The position numbers and the translations under genes are program-made. Of a stretch of 61,478 nucleotides of DNA, positions 20,968 to 31,427 are shown piece after piece (within the stretch, counting starts at the first letter, position 1; every line of letters begins with the position of its first letter). The notes under the pieces are model-generated. The model did no database searches. It saw only the letters and a program-made list of their open reading frames with translations, and was not told where the DNA came from. The stretch is from Chara braunii (taxonomy: Eukaryota; Streptophyta; Charophyceae; Charales; Characeae): contig BFEA01000053.1 of the NCBI GenBank assembly GCA_003427395.1, positions 2,676,489 through 2,737,966 of the forward strand. The letters run 5' to 3'.

Positions 20968-22005
20968 TAACATGGCATTTACCCATTCAGCCTCTGGGAA
21001 ACGAACGTTGCATAATGGGTCGTTCGGCCAAAACCCATCTCGTGGAAAGCAGACCAAAAGAAGCTTCCTGGGTCAAGAGTCACATCCTGAATGTAGTGAG
21101 AAGTCGTGTCAAGGAGACACAGTCGTGCCCTTGGACGAACAGTTGCAACATTCCTTTCTGGGAGTCACGTCTGTTCGCCCAAGGGCTGGACAAAGTCATG
21201 CCTGTTCGTGTGTCTATTCAGGTAGAAGCCAAAGGGTAGGTCCCAGTCCAGTCAAAGTCCAACCATCAGTCTAGATTCAAGGCAGAAGTTCGAAATTCAG
21301 GCCTGAGGGCCGCAGCAGTAGCAGACCCTGAGGGAAAGGTACTCGGACACACTCTACACAGCCTGGGACAGGGAAAGAGTCCCAAGGGAGGCTGATTCAG
21401 GCCTCGCCAGGCTAAGGCCATTGGTATAAAAGAGCAGGCCAGCCTCCCACACGACGGATCTTCACTGGCATTGATGCGTGGAAGTGTTGTGGCACTTGTG
21501 CGCTAGCATGCAGGAAGAGAGCGTTGGCTTGGAAGCTGCGCAAGAGAGAGAGACGCTAGGCGCTGGCTTGCTGAAGCAGCCATAGCTGCACTAGCTAGTG
21601 TTAGTAGTAGAAGGGTTAGTGTTAGTACATCAGTGAGTAGTATTCAGAGTAGATCCTCGTGTGTTAGGGAGTGTGGATGCATGATGTGAAGTTGGAAGAC
21701 CAGGACTACGACATTGAGATAAGGAGAGAGAGAGAAGACATCCAGGGGGAAGTGAGAGCTATGTGGATATATAACCTTCTGTGCACCGGTTCTGAAGGAG
21801 GAAGACTTGTGATCCTGTTACGACGCTGTACATTTTGAACTTGTGACAATCTCTCTTAATCTTGTTACTAAAATTGAGCTGAGTTCCTTGGTCTCGTTCA
21901 TCTCTCACTGGAGCTTTGTGTGAGCTATTGCGATTCTGTGAAATGTGTGTGAATGCATGTTATTTGGCGCACTCCAGCAAGTGACAAACAGTCGGGTTCC
22001 TTGCA
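20968..22005 (+). repeat. 3' LTR of element A
   Basis: 1,038 bp aligned to 13148-14255, with single copies where the 5' LTR has expansions. Ends GTTCCTTGCA; TATA box at 21425-21432. Confidence 0.9.
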
Positions 22006-22009
22006 CACT
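22006..22009. repeat. Right target-site duplication of element A
   Basis: CACT, matching 13144-13147. Confidence 0.75.
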
Positions 22010-22560
22010 GTTCGGGATGCACAGCCTGTCGTGCACGTCACTCTTCTCGAACAATAATCTCTGAGTTACCCTATGTTATGGGACTTTGTGTGTTGTTGTC
22101 TACACCTTATCACCTTATCAATCAACTGACTATGTATTGGATCATCAGTGCAGGCGGCCCTAATCTTCTTATCAATCAGCTCACTATGTATTGGATCATC
22201 AACGCAGGCGGCCCTAATCTTCTCTTGTAGTTTGGTGCCAGCATCAAGGTAGGTCACTATTGCACCAAAGAAATCTGCTCGCCTACTCAAAACATCAGCG
22301 ATGACATTATATTTGCCTTGTACTCGTTTCAATTTAAAGTCAATTTGATCAATTTCACCAGCCCAACTAGTAATTTTCGTGACATGGGGCCGGGGTTTTC
22401 AACCAGCGAAGTGTCTCATGGTCAGAGTAGACTTTAAAAATGTCGTCTTATGAGGTAGTGTCACTAGTGACTCAGTGCTTCCCTAAGAGCAAACAACTCA
22501 AGCTCATAAGTCGAGGCGACGATTTTCTCACTATATAGTCTATAAGATAGACTCCACAGA
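22010..22560 (-). pseudogene. Element B RNase H end and integrase start
   Basis: The minus frame 22066-22332 reads GKYNVIADVLSRRADFFGAI, the end of RNase H, then a segment present twice in tandem (KIRAACVDDPIHSELIDK and KIRAACTDDPIHSQLIDK). Upstream RNase H sequence is recognisable but frame-shifted. This part is continuous with 11940-13147 once element A is removed. Confidence 0.8.
22116..22228 (-). repeat. Short tandem duplication in element B integrase
   Basis: A unit of about 57 bp containing CACTATGTATTGGATCATCA-like sequence occurs twice, duplicating about 19 residues. Confidence 0.8.
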
Positions 22561-22599
22561 CCTGTACCTATGCCCATCGTTTTGCATTGTGCCAATCGC

Positions 22600-23345
22600 G
22601 TATTGGCTTGCATTAGCTGGTACTATGAACGACAGTGATGGGTCAACTATCTTGAGGACCGGATACTCTATCAAGCACTTCTTTAGTCTTTTGAAAGTTG
22701 AGGTACAATCCTTGTCCTATTTTCATACTCTCTTTCCTTAACAACCTACGCAATGGTGCAACAATAGTAGTGAAGTTTCGTACGAACTTCCGATAATAGT
22801 TGGCCAGACCTAGGAACGAACGCAGCTCCGTCAACGTATGTGGGATTGGCCAATCTCCAGTTGCTGCTATTTTTGTGTCTTCTGGTCTTAATCCCATCTC
22901 CGTCCAACACATGCCCCAAATACATCATTGGATGCTTGGCCCACTCACACTTCTTCGGATTCAACTGCAATCTAGCGTTTCACAACTTTACTAGAACTAG
23001 GCTAAGGTGTTGCTGATGTTCCTCCAAAGTCTTATTGAAAATTAAAATATTGTCCAAATAGACAACTACAAATTTGTCGAATCATTCTCTGAAAAGATCA
23101 CTCATATACCGGTAGCAGGGGCAGTAGTCAGTGCGAACGACATGACCACGAACTCATAGTGGTCGTATTGTGTTCTAAAAGTCGTCTTACATTGATCTTC
23201 GGGTTGTACCTCAATCTGAAAGTACCCGACTTCAAATCAATCTTTGAAAAATACTTACAAGCCAGCAGCCTGTCGAGCAAATCGTCTATCCTAGGGAGCG
23301 GTTCGACGTTCTTAATTGTGATCGTGTTGAATCCCCTAGAGTCAA
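22600..23345 (-). pseudogene. Element B reverse transcriptase, YLDN active site
   Basis: Minus-strand frames give [20 protein letters not shown] (22643-22912), then CEWAKHPMMYLGHVLDGDGI (22746-22970). In broken sequence above that lies the palm region. The polymerase box at 23049-23060 reads Y-L-D-N instead of Y-L-D-D, which replaces a metal-binding Asp. The [12 protein letters not shown] block is also degraded ([10 protein letters not shown]). Confidence 0.8.
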
Positions 23346-24012
23346 ATACTCATGCGTAGGTGCTTAACCTCCCGTTCAACTACGCCAGCTGGGCTCTCTC
23401 CCACATCAGCGAACTCCTCTCGCATTGTTTGCACCTGGGGTGGTGTTGCCTCCTCTTTCTTGGTCTCGCTAATCGGCATGACGTAAGCTACAAACACTTG
23501 GTCAACTAATGCATTCTTGACCTCGTGCTTTGCCAATGCAGGGGCACTCATACAACAAAGGGACAATTTGTTCTGTACGCCGGACTCATGAAACAATCAC
23601 ATTTTCTTTTTACCACCTGTGGGGCTTGCAACCAGCGCCCGTGCTTGCCCATCTCAATATTTGCCTAAGCAGCGGTCCCCCAGTCTGTCCCTATAATTAA
23701 GTTGAAGGGAAGGCTATCCTGCACTAAGAGAGCCAGGGAGTGCAACACTTTCTCAACCTTTGCCCCTGTCTCCAACCAGAAGTATGCCCTTTCCCCCTCG
23801 ACGTACTTACCCATGATCAGCTCTCGATAATTGACCATTTTACTCGCGACCGGCTCGTCCAGCTTCTTCACCTTCATGTCGAGGTGCATCTTTTGCAGCC
23901 CTCTTCGATCGATACAACTACGCGTTGACCCACTGTTAATTAATATGCCTACTCTTTCTCTACTTATTTCTACATCTCCTATTATTCGCGGCCCCTTCGA
24001 CAACTTCTTCAT
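23342..24012 (-). pseudogene. Element B protease and linker
   Basis: The frame 23665-24012 is a full-length protease-type domain (115 codons) with LINSGSTRSCIDRRGL in the active-site position and NLIIGTDWG at the end. The catalytic Asp is Asn. The linker 23342-23596 (CMSAPALAKHEVKNALVDQV) matches A and C. The domain boundaries are as in element A. Confidence 0.8.
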
Positions 24013-24313
24013 TTTGGCCCAGGCTTGGCGACAGGTGATCAGCTCATCACCGATGCCTGCGAGGGAGCCACCTAGGGAGGTCCTAGCATAAGCAACCTCT
24101 GGACAGCTAGCTAGGTGGGGGCCTACATCAGTCTTTGCTAATTGGACCTTTAGACAGGAGGGTGCCTGCTCAGCGCGGGCGTCGACTTGTCTATCTATGC
24201 GACTATGTCTAAAGGCCTTTTAGAGGTGACTACAACCTCTGCTGGTTGTTCCCTTTTGGGTACCTGTACTCAAGACAAAAGGGACAATGTGGTTGGGGTC
24301 ACCATACTCTAAA

Positions 24314-24688
24314 TCTAGGTCATCGGTTGTCCGATCCGAAGACGTCCTGGTCGGACGTCTCTGGCGGACAACTCAAGCGGAGTTGTTCGGGGGCGCTACA
24401 CAGAGGACGCGCGTGCGAAGTTTGAATTTGGAAATGGCCCAATCTGGGCCGCAGATCTTCGAGATCGGACGACCTGGATTCGGCCTTTTTTTTTCAAAAA
24501 ATATGCGTCGACCCAGTCTGGTAGCCCGCAGCCTCCCTAACACACCTTGGCTCCCTAACACACCTTGGATGCTACAGGGGCAAAAAAAGGCTGGCCTATA
24601 TTTCTCCCCTGAGGCAGACGACTTGTCTTGGCAGACGTCCAACTTGGACAATCTGAGGGGTCCCGGACGTTTGCCGGGGTAAGCTAGC
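24314..24688. mobile_element. Short TIR-like insert in element B gag
   Basis: Element C runs directly from GTCACCACACTTGAAG into CATTGG. In B the corresponding sites are separated by about 375 bp. The insert is rich in GGACGTC and GTCCG words near both ends. Its ends are weakly inverted (CGGTTGTCCGATCC against CGGCAAACGTCCGGGACC). Flanks CTCTAAA and CTTTAAA may be a decayed target duplication. The word content resembles the hAT-like element at 1042-1945, but terminal identity is poor. Confidence 0.5.
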
Positions 24689-24740
24689 TTTAAACATTGG
24701 CGAGGCTCATGCCGTTTCTTCCAGAACGAGTATTCCATGT

Positions 24741-25502
24741 TCATCTCTTTCCAAGGCTCCCCTTTAGCTGGGTGTGTGGATAAGGCCTCGAGCCTATGAG
24801 TAGCGGGTCCTGGACCTTCGCCTCTTCCACGACCTCCTCTACCTCGGCCGCCACTTCCTTGTCTCCCTCCCCACGGGCTGCAGCAACCGAATAGTCCCCT
24901 TCCCGGGCTATCTGGTTGCTGTTCATGTCCTTTCGTTCGTAATCTATCTGGTCATCGGGTAGTGACTCCCCCCTCCTCGAATGTGACTATAAGATTGTCC
25001 TTACCTTCTATATTACCAGATATTGTTTTGTTTTTCCATCGGTTTCCTATCTCCATATCGTTCCAATGGTGGCAATGGTTTGCCTCCTGCATGAACCAGC
25101 CTGGTCTACGACTATTTTACTGAATTTTTCATAAGTCATCCCCTCTTCCTTTGTACGGGGATATAGCTGGGTCTTGATGGGGTCGGGCAGCGCCCTGTCA
25201 AAATTGTTCAAAATCTGCAAAAGGGCCAGTCTGTGACTTGGGCATTGAAATAACTCATCCATTGTGGCCTTGAGCGCTGAGACACTCTTCCACTTGTGGT
25301 CGCTAATGTTAACGATCAAGTACTTCGTTCGATGGGCCAGGTTCTCATCTTCGAACCTGTCCTTCAGGGCCCTCATGAAATCCTCCATACGGGTTAGTTT
25401 GGAGTATTGTATCATCAAGGTACACCCTGCCTCCTTCACTAAGAAGTTGGGCGCATCCCCAGCAAGACACAAACTAGTCATCAAGACACGGTACCGGTAC
25501 AT
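24741..25502 (-). pseudogene. Element B Gag, capsid-like part
   Basis: The frame 25047-25502 aligns with element A Gag: TRMEDFMRALKDRFED, KATMDELFQC and TQLYPRTKEEGMTYEKFSKI. The frame 24741-24926 covers the degraded Arg/Gly region. The zinc-knuckle region beyond (24270-24310) has lost a Cys and is interrupted by the insert at 24314. Confidence 0.8.
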
Positions 25503-26069
25503 ATAGGTATGTGTCCATTGCTGCCTCCCATTGGAATATATTTTCTTCTTTTTTTCCAGTGTATGTCTAAGGGAGTTCTACCTTCTTCTCTCTTCTCTCT
25601 TCTCTCTCCTCCCTCAGCCTGTTTCTCTTCTCCTCTCTTCCCCATCTTTCCTCAGACCCTTACCTTTCTTATCATCGTCACCCTCATCCCCACCATCTCC
25701 ATCTCCACCTCCGCCTCCACCACTGCCACTCAACTTCACTGAGGCAATGGTGTTTGTCAACTTACGTGTGAAGATGCCGTCTAACTAGTGAGCATAATCA
25801 ATGATTTTATCATGAATTCTACGGGAGGAAGTGCAGAGGAAATTATTCCAGGTACTCTAGAATTCCTCATGGTGCTGTTCAATCTTTCCTACGGTCTTTG
25901 GAGTGCAGCAAGTTCGCAAATGGTGTGCAGCAAGGTGTCAGTCAGGAGGGTCAAACTTTCATTCACTTCAACCTCTTTCCCTTTCTTCTCCCTTACAAAC
26001 CACTGAAGCCTTTCTCCCTCCTCCTCCATCCTTTCCTTTTCATCAATTTTTTTTCTCTTGGGCCAACAA

Positions 26070-26629
26070 TCACTGATTAAGGATACTTCTCCTCTCTTCA
26101 AGAACCAATCTTCTCTCCTCCTCATCAGTAATTGTTGCCAACCTTGCCACAAAAATATCATTCTCCTCCTCGGATTCTTCCGGCATCTCATTGCAGAATC
26201 CGAATTTCCACCCAGTCCTCGTCCTCATATTGCTGGAGTCTTTTAGCTGTCTAGCCTGGCTGCTTTCCGCAGCACTTTTGACTTCTCTACCCGCTGCTCT
26301 CTTTTCCCTTCTCCTTACTAATCCTTCTTCTTCTTCCTCCTCTTCAACTTCCAACTGCTTTTGTAACTCTTCTTCTTTTCTTTTCATCTCTTACTCCATT
26401 CGCTTCTTCTCCTCCTCCATTCACATTCTTTCTTGCTCCAATTTTTGTTTCCCCTTACTTTTCTGTGCCAGCCTACTATCAATTTCTGCCTGCTGGTCAG
26501 CGGTATAAGGCTGGGTAGTTCTACTGGATTTGGTAGTGGTACACATCCTACTTGTTCGGTGGAACCCAAGAGGAAAGAAAAATGGAGCAGCGGCCCCCAT
26601 ATCACGGACAGTGCCAAGAAAGCGACCAC
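26070..26629 (-). pseudogene. Element B Gag N-terminal coiled coil
   Basis: Minus frames contain Glu/Lys-rich helices (MKRKEEELQKQLEVEEEEEE) and a conserved ENDIFVARLATITDEEERRL block, matching 15204-15803 of element A. The reading is split into two frames at about 26385. Confidence 0.65.
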
Positions 26630-26800
26630 GGGGTAGTCAGCCAGGCATAGGTATGTGGACTCTGCCTCCTCACCACGTAGACGTACACCTCAACACCTAA
26701 TCAACAATTACTAACCTAGATTAGGGTCTGACCTAATTTCCCTTCCAACCGTATCACTACAGCTGCCCTATCAAATCTGGTCGGCAACCAGCAAGTTCAA

Positions 26801-26998
26801 ACCGCCACCTTGGCCTAGCTATCGGTCGCGGCGCTTTCTCGTTAACGCGCTGCGCCTTTAGGGCTTCGGGGTACTGGACCTCAATGGCTGGAAGCGCCAG
26901 CCAAAACAATTTCGAAACGGTACCCCGACGCTTCGACGAAAATCGGCGCGCAGGGGCATTCCAGGCTCGGCATCGATAGTTGGGCCAAGTACTGGTGG
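26801..26998. mobile_element. MITE, TTAA-type family, copy 2
   Basis: The 198-bp insert begins ACCGCCACCTTGGCCTAGC and ends GTTGGGCCAAGTACTGGTGG, imperfect terminal inverted repeats of about 25 bp. Flanks are TTCAA (26796-26800) and TTTAA (26999-27003). The homologous site in element C (near 55725) is empty and reads CAATTTAAGG. Same family as 2344-2490. Confidence 0.8.
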
Positions 26999-27030
26999 TT
27001 TAAGGCCAGTCAGCAAGGACCTCAAGAATA

Positions 27031-28170
27031 TTTATTTTTATTTTATTTTTTATTATTATTTTTAAGCCCAAGGTGTTGTAGAGGCCAAGGACCAGACCTG
27101 CGGTGATTGCTGGCAGTGGCAGCCAATGGTTGTCCTAACAGGATAGGCCACCTACCCTACCCATCCCCACGTTAACACTTCCAGCGCACCCCCTGCCCAT
27201 ACTATCCTACCTCAGTGTGACCAGCACTCAAGACCATCTCCCTACCAGTATCGAGGGCAACTTGGACCAGACAGCAGTGACAAGCACCAAGGTTGGGCCA
27301 ACCCCCCAGCCCTAGTGGAAGCGGAAGCGGACGAACCTTGCCATACTTGAACTTCGGTCGCCAGGCTCATGCAATCTTCTACAGGCCCAATTCAGAGACC
27401 CTACCCAACAGGAGTACGTAAGCAAAGCAAGCCGGTGCCCACTGACAAATCCTACCGTCCTTCACCTAACTTACCCAAGGCTAGGCCGAACTCAGACTAG
27501 TCGGAGCGACCTATATCCCTACTCTACCCTGGAGCTAAGCCATGCGTGAGTAGACCCCGTCATGTACCTGATAGACCCCCCCCAGCCTGGTATCATAGTA
27601 GTCTATATGTGTGCCCAGAGGCTATGTATGTTTTTATGAGCCCGTAGGCTGTGTATATATATTTGCAAGCCGTATTTGCGTCTTCCCAAGGCTATATGTG
27701 CTTTGTGTAACTGTATAGCGAGATGTATATGCCCGAAGGCCAGATATGTGCAGTAATATGTAGAGGGAACTATGTGTTTGTTGAAGAGATGACAGGCCAA
27801 GCTGGACAAGAACCCCCCCCAAAGTCCCAAGCCAGACTCGAACCCATGATCTAAGTGACATGAAGACTCTACCTTTTGCGCAACAATCACAAACGACACC
27901 TGTGTGATATGCCAGACTGGGGAGATCAGAAGAACAACAACGAGCAACTGCGACAAGCAACCCACGCAGTATCAAGACCTGACATACAACTCCGTGGACA
28001 ACCCTTGGGTGGTGCGCAGGCGGTGTCTGTAATAGCTTACCATGCGTCAGCTTAAGGGGGTGTGTGTCCAGCCGTTCGTCATTCTAATGCGCAAGGCTGC
28101 GGAGTTTTGAACCCACAACCTCATACCACAATGCACGTTTCCAACCGGTGCTCCAACCACTGAGCTACGA
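27031..28170 (-). mobile_element. tRNA-headed SINE-like composite insert in element B leader
   Basis: Element C reads straight from CAAGGACTTCAAGAATTC to GCAGACAAGACGTCG; in B about 1.14 kb lies between. On the minus strand the insert starts with a tRNA-like head (28095-28174) and ends in an A-rich tail (27031-27066). A second tRNA-like segment lies near 27825-27897. The length exceeds that of usual SINEs, so it may be two SINE-type insertions or a SINE joined to other sequence. Confidence 0.5.
27825..27897 (-). ncRNA. Second tRNA-like segment
   Basis: The minus strand reads TTGCGCAAAAGGTAGAG (box A-like) and GGGTTCGAGTCTGGC (box B). Acceptor pairing is poor, so it is more likely a tRNA-derived repeat than a working tRNA gene. 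Confidence 0.45.
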
Positions 28171-28174
28171 CGCA
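28095..28174 (-). ncRNA. tRNA-like pol III promoter head (SINE head or tRNA pseudogene)
   Basis: The minus strand reads TAGCTCAGTGGTTGGAGCACC, a good box A (first 20 bases shown continue with C), and then GGTTCAAAACTCC, a near-consensus box B, about 40 bases apart. The anticodon arm is not convincing. It sits at the 5' edge of the insert. Confidence 0.5.
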
Positions 28175-28415
28175 AACAGGACGTCGTGCTCGCTAGTTTG
28201 AAGGATCGCTTCTCAACACTAAAGTGCTCCTCACTGCGTCAACTCCGGTTCGGTTGCATGCCGGTCAGTACCGGTCTTAGGGCTAGACGAGTTGTTTTGT
28301 GAGTGCTCGCCGCCCATGCCCATGCTCCCTACTTTTGGGTGATTCATCCAGCTGCCGAGCTTTTACCCTAGACACGACCTAAAAACATGCACGAGTATTG
28401 ACCTCTCACGGGCCT
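28171..28415 (-). repeat. Element B 5' leader fragment
   Basis: Homologous to 55775-56000 in element C (shared GTTGTTTT, GCTCATGCCCATGC and GGGTGATTCATCCAG words in order). Homology stops near 28415. Confidence 0.7.
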
Positions 28416-29885
28416 AGGGTCCCACTCGGTACACATGCCCCCAGGTAGGTTGGCAACCACAAGAGGCGGTTAACGGAGACCCAAAATTTCAGCGTTTTTT
28501 TAATGCTATTTATAAGAAAAGTAGAAGCCCTTTTTAACCAAAAATTGCATCATTCCATAGAGTGCACACCATATTAACAAACCATTAAAAAAAAAACACT
28601 AAAAAAATTAAGTAAAAACAGGGTGAAGCAGTAAGGCAAAAGTGCACTTGAGTGACATTTTGGATTCAACGAATTTTCAGAATTTTCAGCGTTTTTGGAA
28701 ATGGTCTTATCACTGTTATTAGAGGAAATTCCAATGCTCCAAATGAGACCAAATTTGGTACACTCATGATAGCGCACAAGCGTTCGCACAAGGCAGCCAC
28801 ACATTCGCATAGGATGTGGATAAACCGAGCCGCACGCAAACGTTGGTGGGTGGGTGGTGGTTACGAGCACGGAGTGCATTACCGGCCCCTGTGCCATGGG
28901 TCGCTCCAACACCGCCCTGATGGGCAGTTACCAAATCGCACGCTCCCACATTATCCTAAAAAAACCTCCAAGGCAGCCACGCATTCGCATAGGATGTGGA
29001 GAAACCGAGCCGCACGCAAATGCTGGGCCATTGTCAGCGTGGCAGCATAGATCAAAGGAGCGCACAGAGGTGAGGGTGATTTCCCGCAGCCTGGCACAGC
29101 GGCAATAGAACTGATATGCTCCCGGTGGAAAACAGCGGAAAGGTGCAATCACCGAGCGCAAGTACACCAAGGAGGCTGACAACGTCACACGGTGGGCAGG
29201 CCACCGCTCCAGTTACGAAACAGAGCCAGGAAGCGGCATGATCCAGGTAAGGTAGGGGCAAGCGAAGGACTTGATCCATGACCCGTCAGCCGAGTCTGTG
29301 GAGATAACACCGACAGCTGTGCGGACAAGGCCAACCGAGTCAGGAGCCAGGTGCTCTGTTGCCGAGGAATATGAGGAAGAATAGTTTGTTCCGAAGCGTT
29401 GTATACCATCCCAGATACTTGGGCAAATGAGGACTGATCGTAGAGTCCGGGGACGCAGTCCACGGTCCGAAGCCCTATCGACAGTCAGGGAAGGCAGGGA
29501 CCCCTTGGTACAGGGGCCTATCGAGATCCTTCCCCCCCCTTTTTTTTGGGGGCCGAGCGCATCCGAAAAAAATATATATAGCCCCGGAGGGCTCCTCAAT
29601 TCGGACGTATTGCTCTGCGAAGGGTTAACTCATTCTTGGCCCCAAGCGCCCTCCCTCCAAGGTATGAGGGGCAGCCCTCCTGGGTCAGAGGGGGATTAGG
29701 CAGGCCTCCCATTGGTAATACCCGGAACATGCTCAAGGTCAAGGCATTCACGGTAGCTGGTCCCAATTAGCCAGGGGAAAAATCACAGATCCCCCACTGT
29801 TCATTTTTCAGAAGAAAAGAAAATAAATTCAAACAAACCGAGTCCAAGTATAAATATATGCAGGTGTATATGTGCGTGTGTGTGT
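28416..29885. other. Unassigned region with a 57-bp direct repeat
   Basis: No gene recognised. A repeat starting AAGGCAGCCACACATTCGCA occurs at 28790-28846 and 28970-29026 with few mismatches; open frames across it are not recognisable proteins. Homopolymer C/T/G runs near 29530-29560 are also present. Confidence 0.5.
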
Positions 29886-29930
29886 GTGTCAGATTCATTC
29901 GGAATTTGCTCATCCTATCAATGGAAGTAG

Positions 29931-30024
<94 letters not shown>

Positions 30025-30069
30025 NNNNNNNNNNNNNNNNNNNNNNNNNTCTCTCACACACACACACAC

Positions 30070-30161
<92 letters not shown>

Positions 30162-30304
30162 GCGCTCTTGTAGTAGTGTATATTCCGATGTTATAGCGGG
30201 AGATTCATTTGATTTTGCTCATCCTATCGTTGGAAGTAGGGTGAAGCCAGTCGCGGGGCTGGAGACTTACCTATTGGCCGGTGCATTGCTCATCCTATCA
30301 ATGG

Positions 30305-30378
<74 letters not shown>
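29886..30378. repeat. Compound microsatellite cluster with flanking direct repeats
   Basis: (CT)n, (CTAT)n, a 25-base N run (30025-30049), (CT)n and (CA)n occupy 29934-30153, with a second (CT)n at about 30307-30375. The sequence TTGCTCATCCTATC flanks the arrays three times (about 29907, 30215 and 30287). Array lengths are unlikely to be assembled correctly. Confidence 0.85.
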
Positions 30379-30384
<6 letters not shown>

Positions 30385-30812
30385 TGTGAGCGCTTGGCGA
30401 GCATGCGTCCTCCCTTTCACACCGCTTAACAACACGAGATGATGAATCGTCCTTCTCCCGCTCCCCCTCCTACTGATCCTCCCGCTCTTCCTCCTCCCAC
30501 TGCTTCTCCTGCTCTTCCCCCTGTTCCTCCTCCCGCTCCTCCCACTTCTCCTCCTCCCGTGTCGCTTTGTCTCTCTGTCTGTCGACCCGCTCGGCCCCCT
30601 GGCACCCAGCCTGGCCTCGTCGCAAATACGGCCCCCACAAATTTCCCCCACGAACCGACACCCCCGCGCACCACCACGACCCTTGTCTCAAATACGATCC
30701 CTGTGAACCGACGCGCCCTCCTCGGTCCTGTGTGGCACCCCGTGCGGAACTCCCTGCCCGATTTTTCCTGGGTTTGGTGGGAGCGTCACGCGCGGACCAC
30801 TTCTTTCTTTAA

Positions 30813-31151
30813 TATATATATCGTCAAATAGAACTGCCCGGTAAACCGTAGGCAGAGAGGGAGAAGAGGACAACAAATGAGGGGCTGTGACAAACTGTTT
30901 CGTCGGATATATAAGTCTGTAGAGTTTTCCATCTGGTGTGGGTGAGTGATAGTCTACTTTGATTTTGGTTAAGGTAGATTATCATTTACAGTGTAATCAG
31001 TGAGGGGATTCTGCAGACTGTTGAGGGTTCAGCCTCCTGATGAGTCGGTGAAACTCCGACGAAACGGTTTGTCACAGCCCCTCGTTTGTTGTCCTCTTCT
31101 CTCTCTCTGCCTACGGTTTACCGAGCAGTTCTATTTATGACGATATATATA
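30813..31151 (+). mobile_element. Fold-back element with ~95-bp inverted arms and hammerhead-like core
   Basis: The left arm (30813-30907) and right arm (31055-31151) are inverted copies at roughly 95% identity, starting TATATATATCGTCA... and ending ...GACGATATATATA. The 147-bp centre has its own smaller inverted pair (GATAGTCTAC / GTAGATTATC). A hammerhead-ribozyme-like core spans the inner edge of the right arm. No protein coding. AT-rich ends make the exact target duplication ambiguous. Confidence 0.8.
31037..31073 (+). ncRNA. Hammerhead-ribozyme-like motif
   Basis: The conserved core is complete: CTGATGA (31037-31043), a perfect 5-bp stem II (GTCGG / CCGAC) closing a 7-base loop (31044-31060), then GAAAC (31061-31065). 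GTC, a usual cleavage triplet, follows at 31071-31073. In the type I reading stem III would be only 2 bp. In a type III reading the long arms would form stem III with a UH site on the left arm. A good stem I is not seen in either, so activity is uncertain. Hammerheads are known in retrozymes and Penelope-like elements. Confidence 0.5.
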
Positions 31152-31427
31152 AGAGAAAAGAAGATCATGAAGACTAGTACTTCCTTTTTTATATTTACGA
31201 AATTTTGTACGTTTTGGATACAGCGTATGTGTTTCGGTTGATTTTATGAATATGAGACCCACATCTTCACACCTAAGAGTCCATAAGGATTAATTGCTTG
31301 TGCATTATGTGAGAAGTGGTGGATAGCCTTGTTCCAAAATGTCGTGGTCAACGATAACTTATTATTGGAGATAGACAAACAGGTAAGAGTGTTGTAGTTA
31401 TTGATACTATATTGAATCAAATCATAC

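Larger units (their letters stand above)
13148..22005 (+). mobile_element. Full-length nested Ty3/gypsy retrotransposon A
   Basis: An 8.86-kb element with 5' LTR (13148-14255), primer-binding site, Gag with coiled coil and zinc knuckle, protease, reverse transcriptase, RNase H, integrase and 3' LTR (20968-22005), flanked by CACT duplications. The 5' LTR begins TG and ends CA; the 3' LTR start has mutated to TA. It sits in the opposite orientation inside the integrase of element B and is therefore younger. The frame has several shifts and an in-frame loss of the polymerase active site, so it is not autonomous. Confidence 0.92.
11940..28415 (-). mobile_element. Minus-strand Ty3/gypsy element B, interrupted by A and smaller inserts
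   Basis: From right to left on the minus strand are the 5' leader, Gag with N-terminal coiled coil, protease, reverse transcriptase, RNase H and integrase. Element A interrupts the integrase at 13148-22005. Removing A and one CACT copy restores CCTCACTGTTCGGG, which matches CCTCATTGTTAGGT in element C. Other inserts relative to C are at 24314-24688, 26801-26998 and 27031-28170. B carries an Asp-to-Asn change in the protease loop and YLDN in the polymerase box. No 5' LTR is recognised beyond 28415. Confidence 0.85.

Noticed and set aside
29872-30429. 185-codon frame of Ser/Leu/His/Thr repeats
   Set aside because: Produced by CT, CTAT and CA microsatellites and an N run.
30439-30831. 130-codon Pro-rich frame
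   Set aside because: Low-complexity CCT/CCC composition next to a CT array; no recognisable domain. The reverse frame is an equally repetitive Gly/Arg product.
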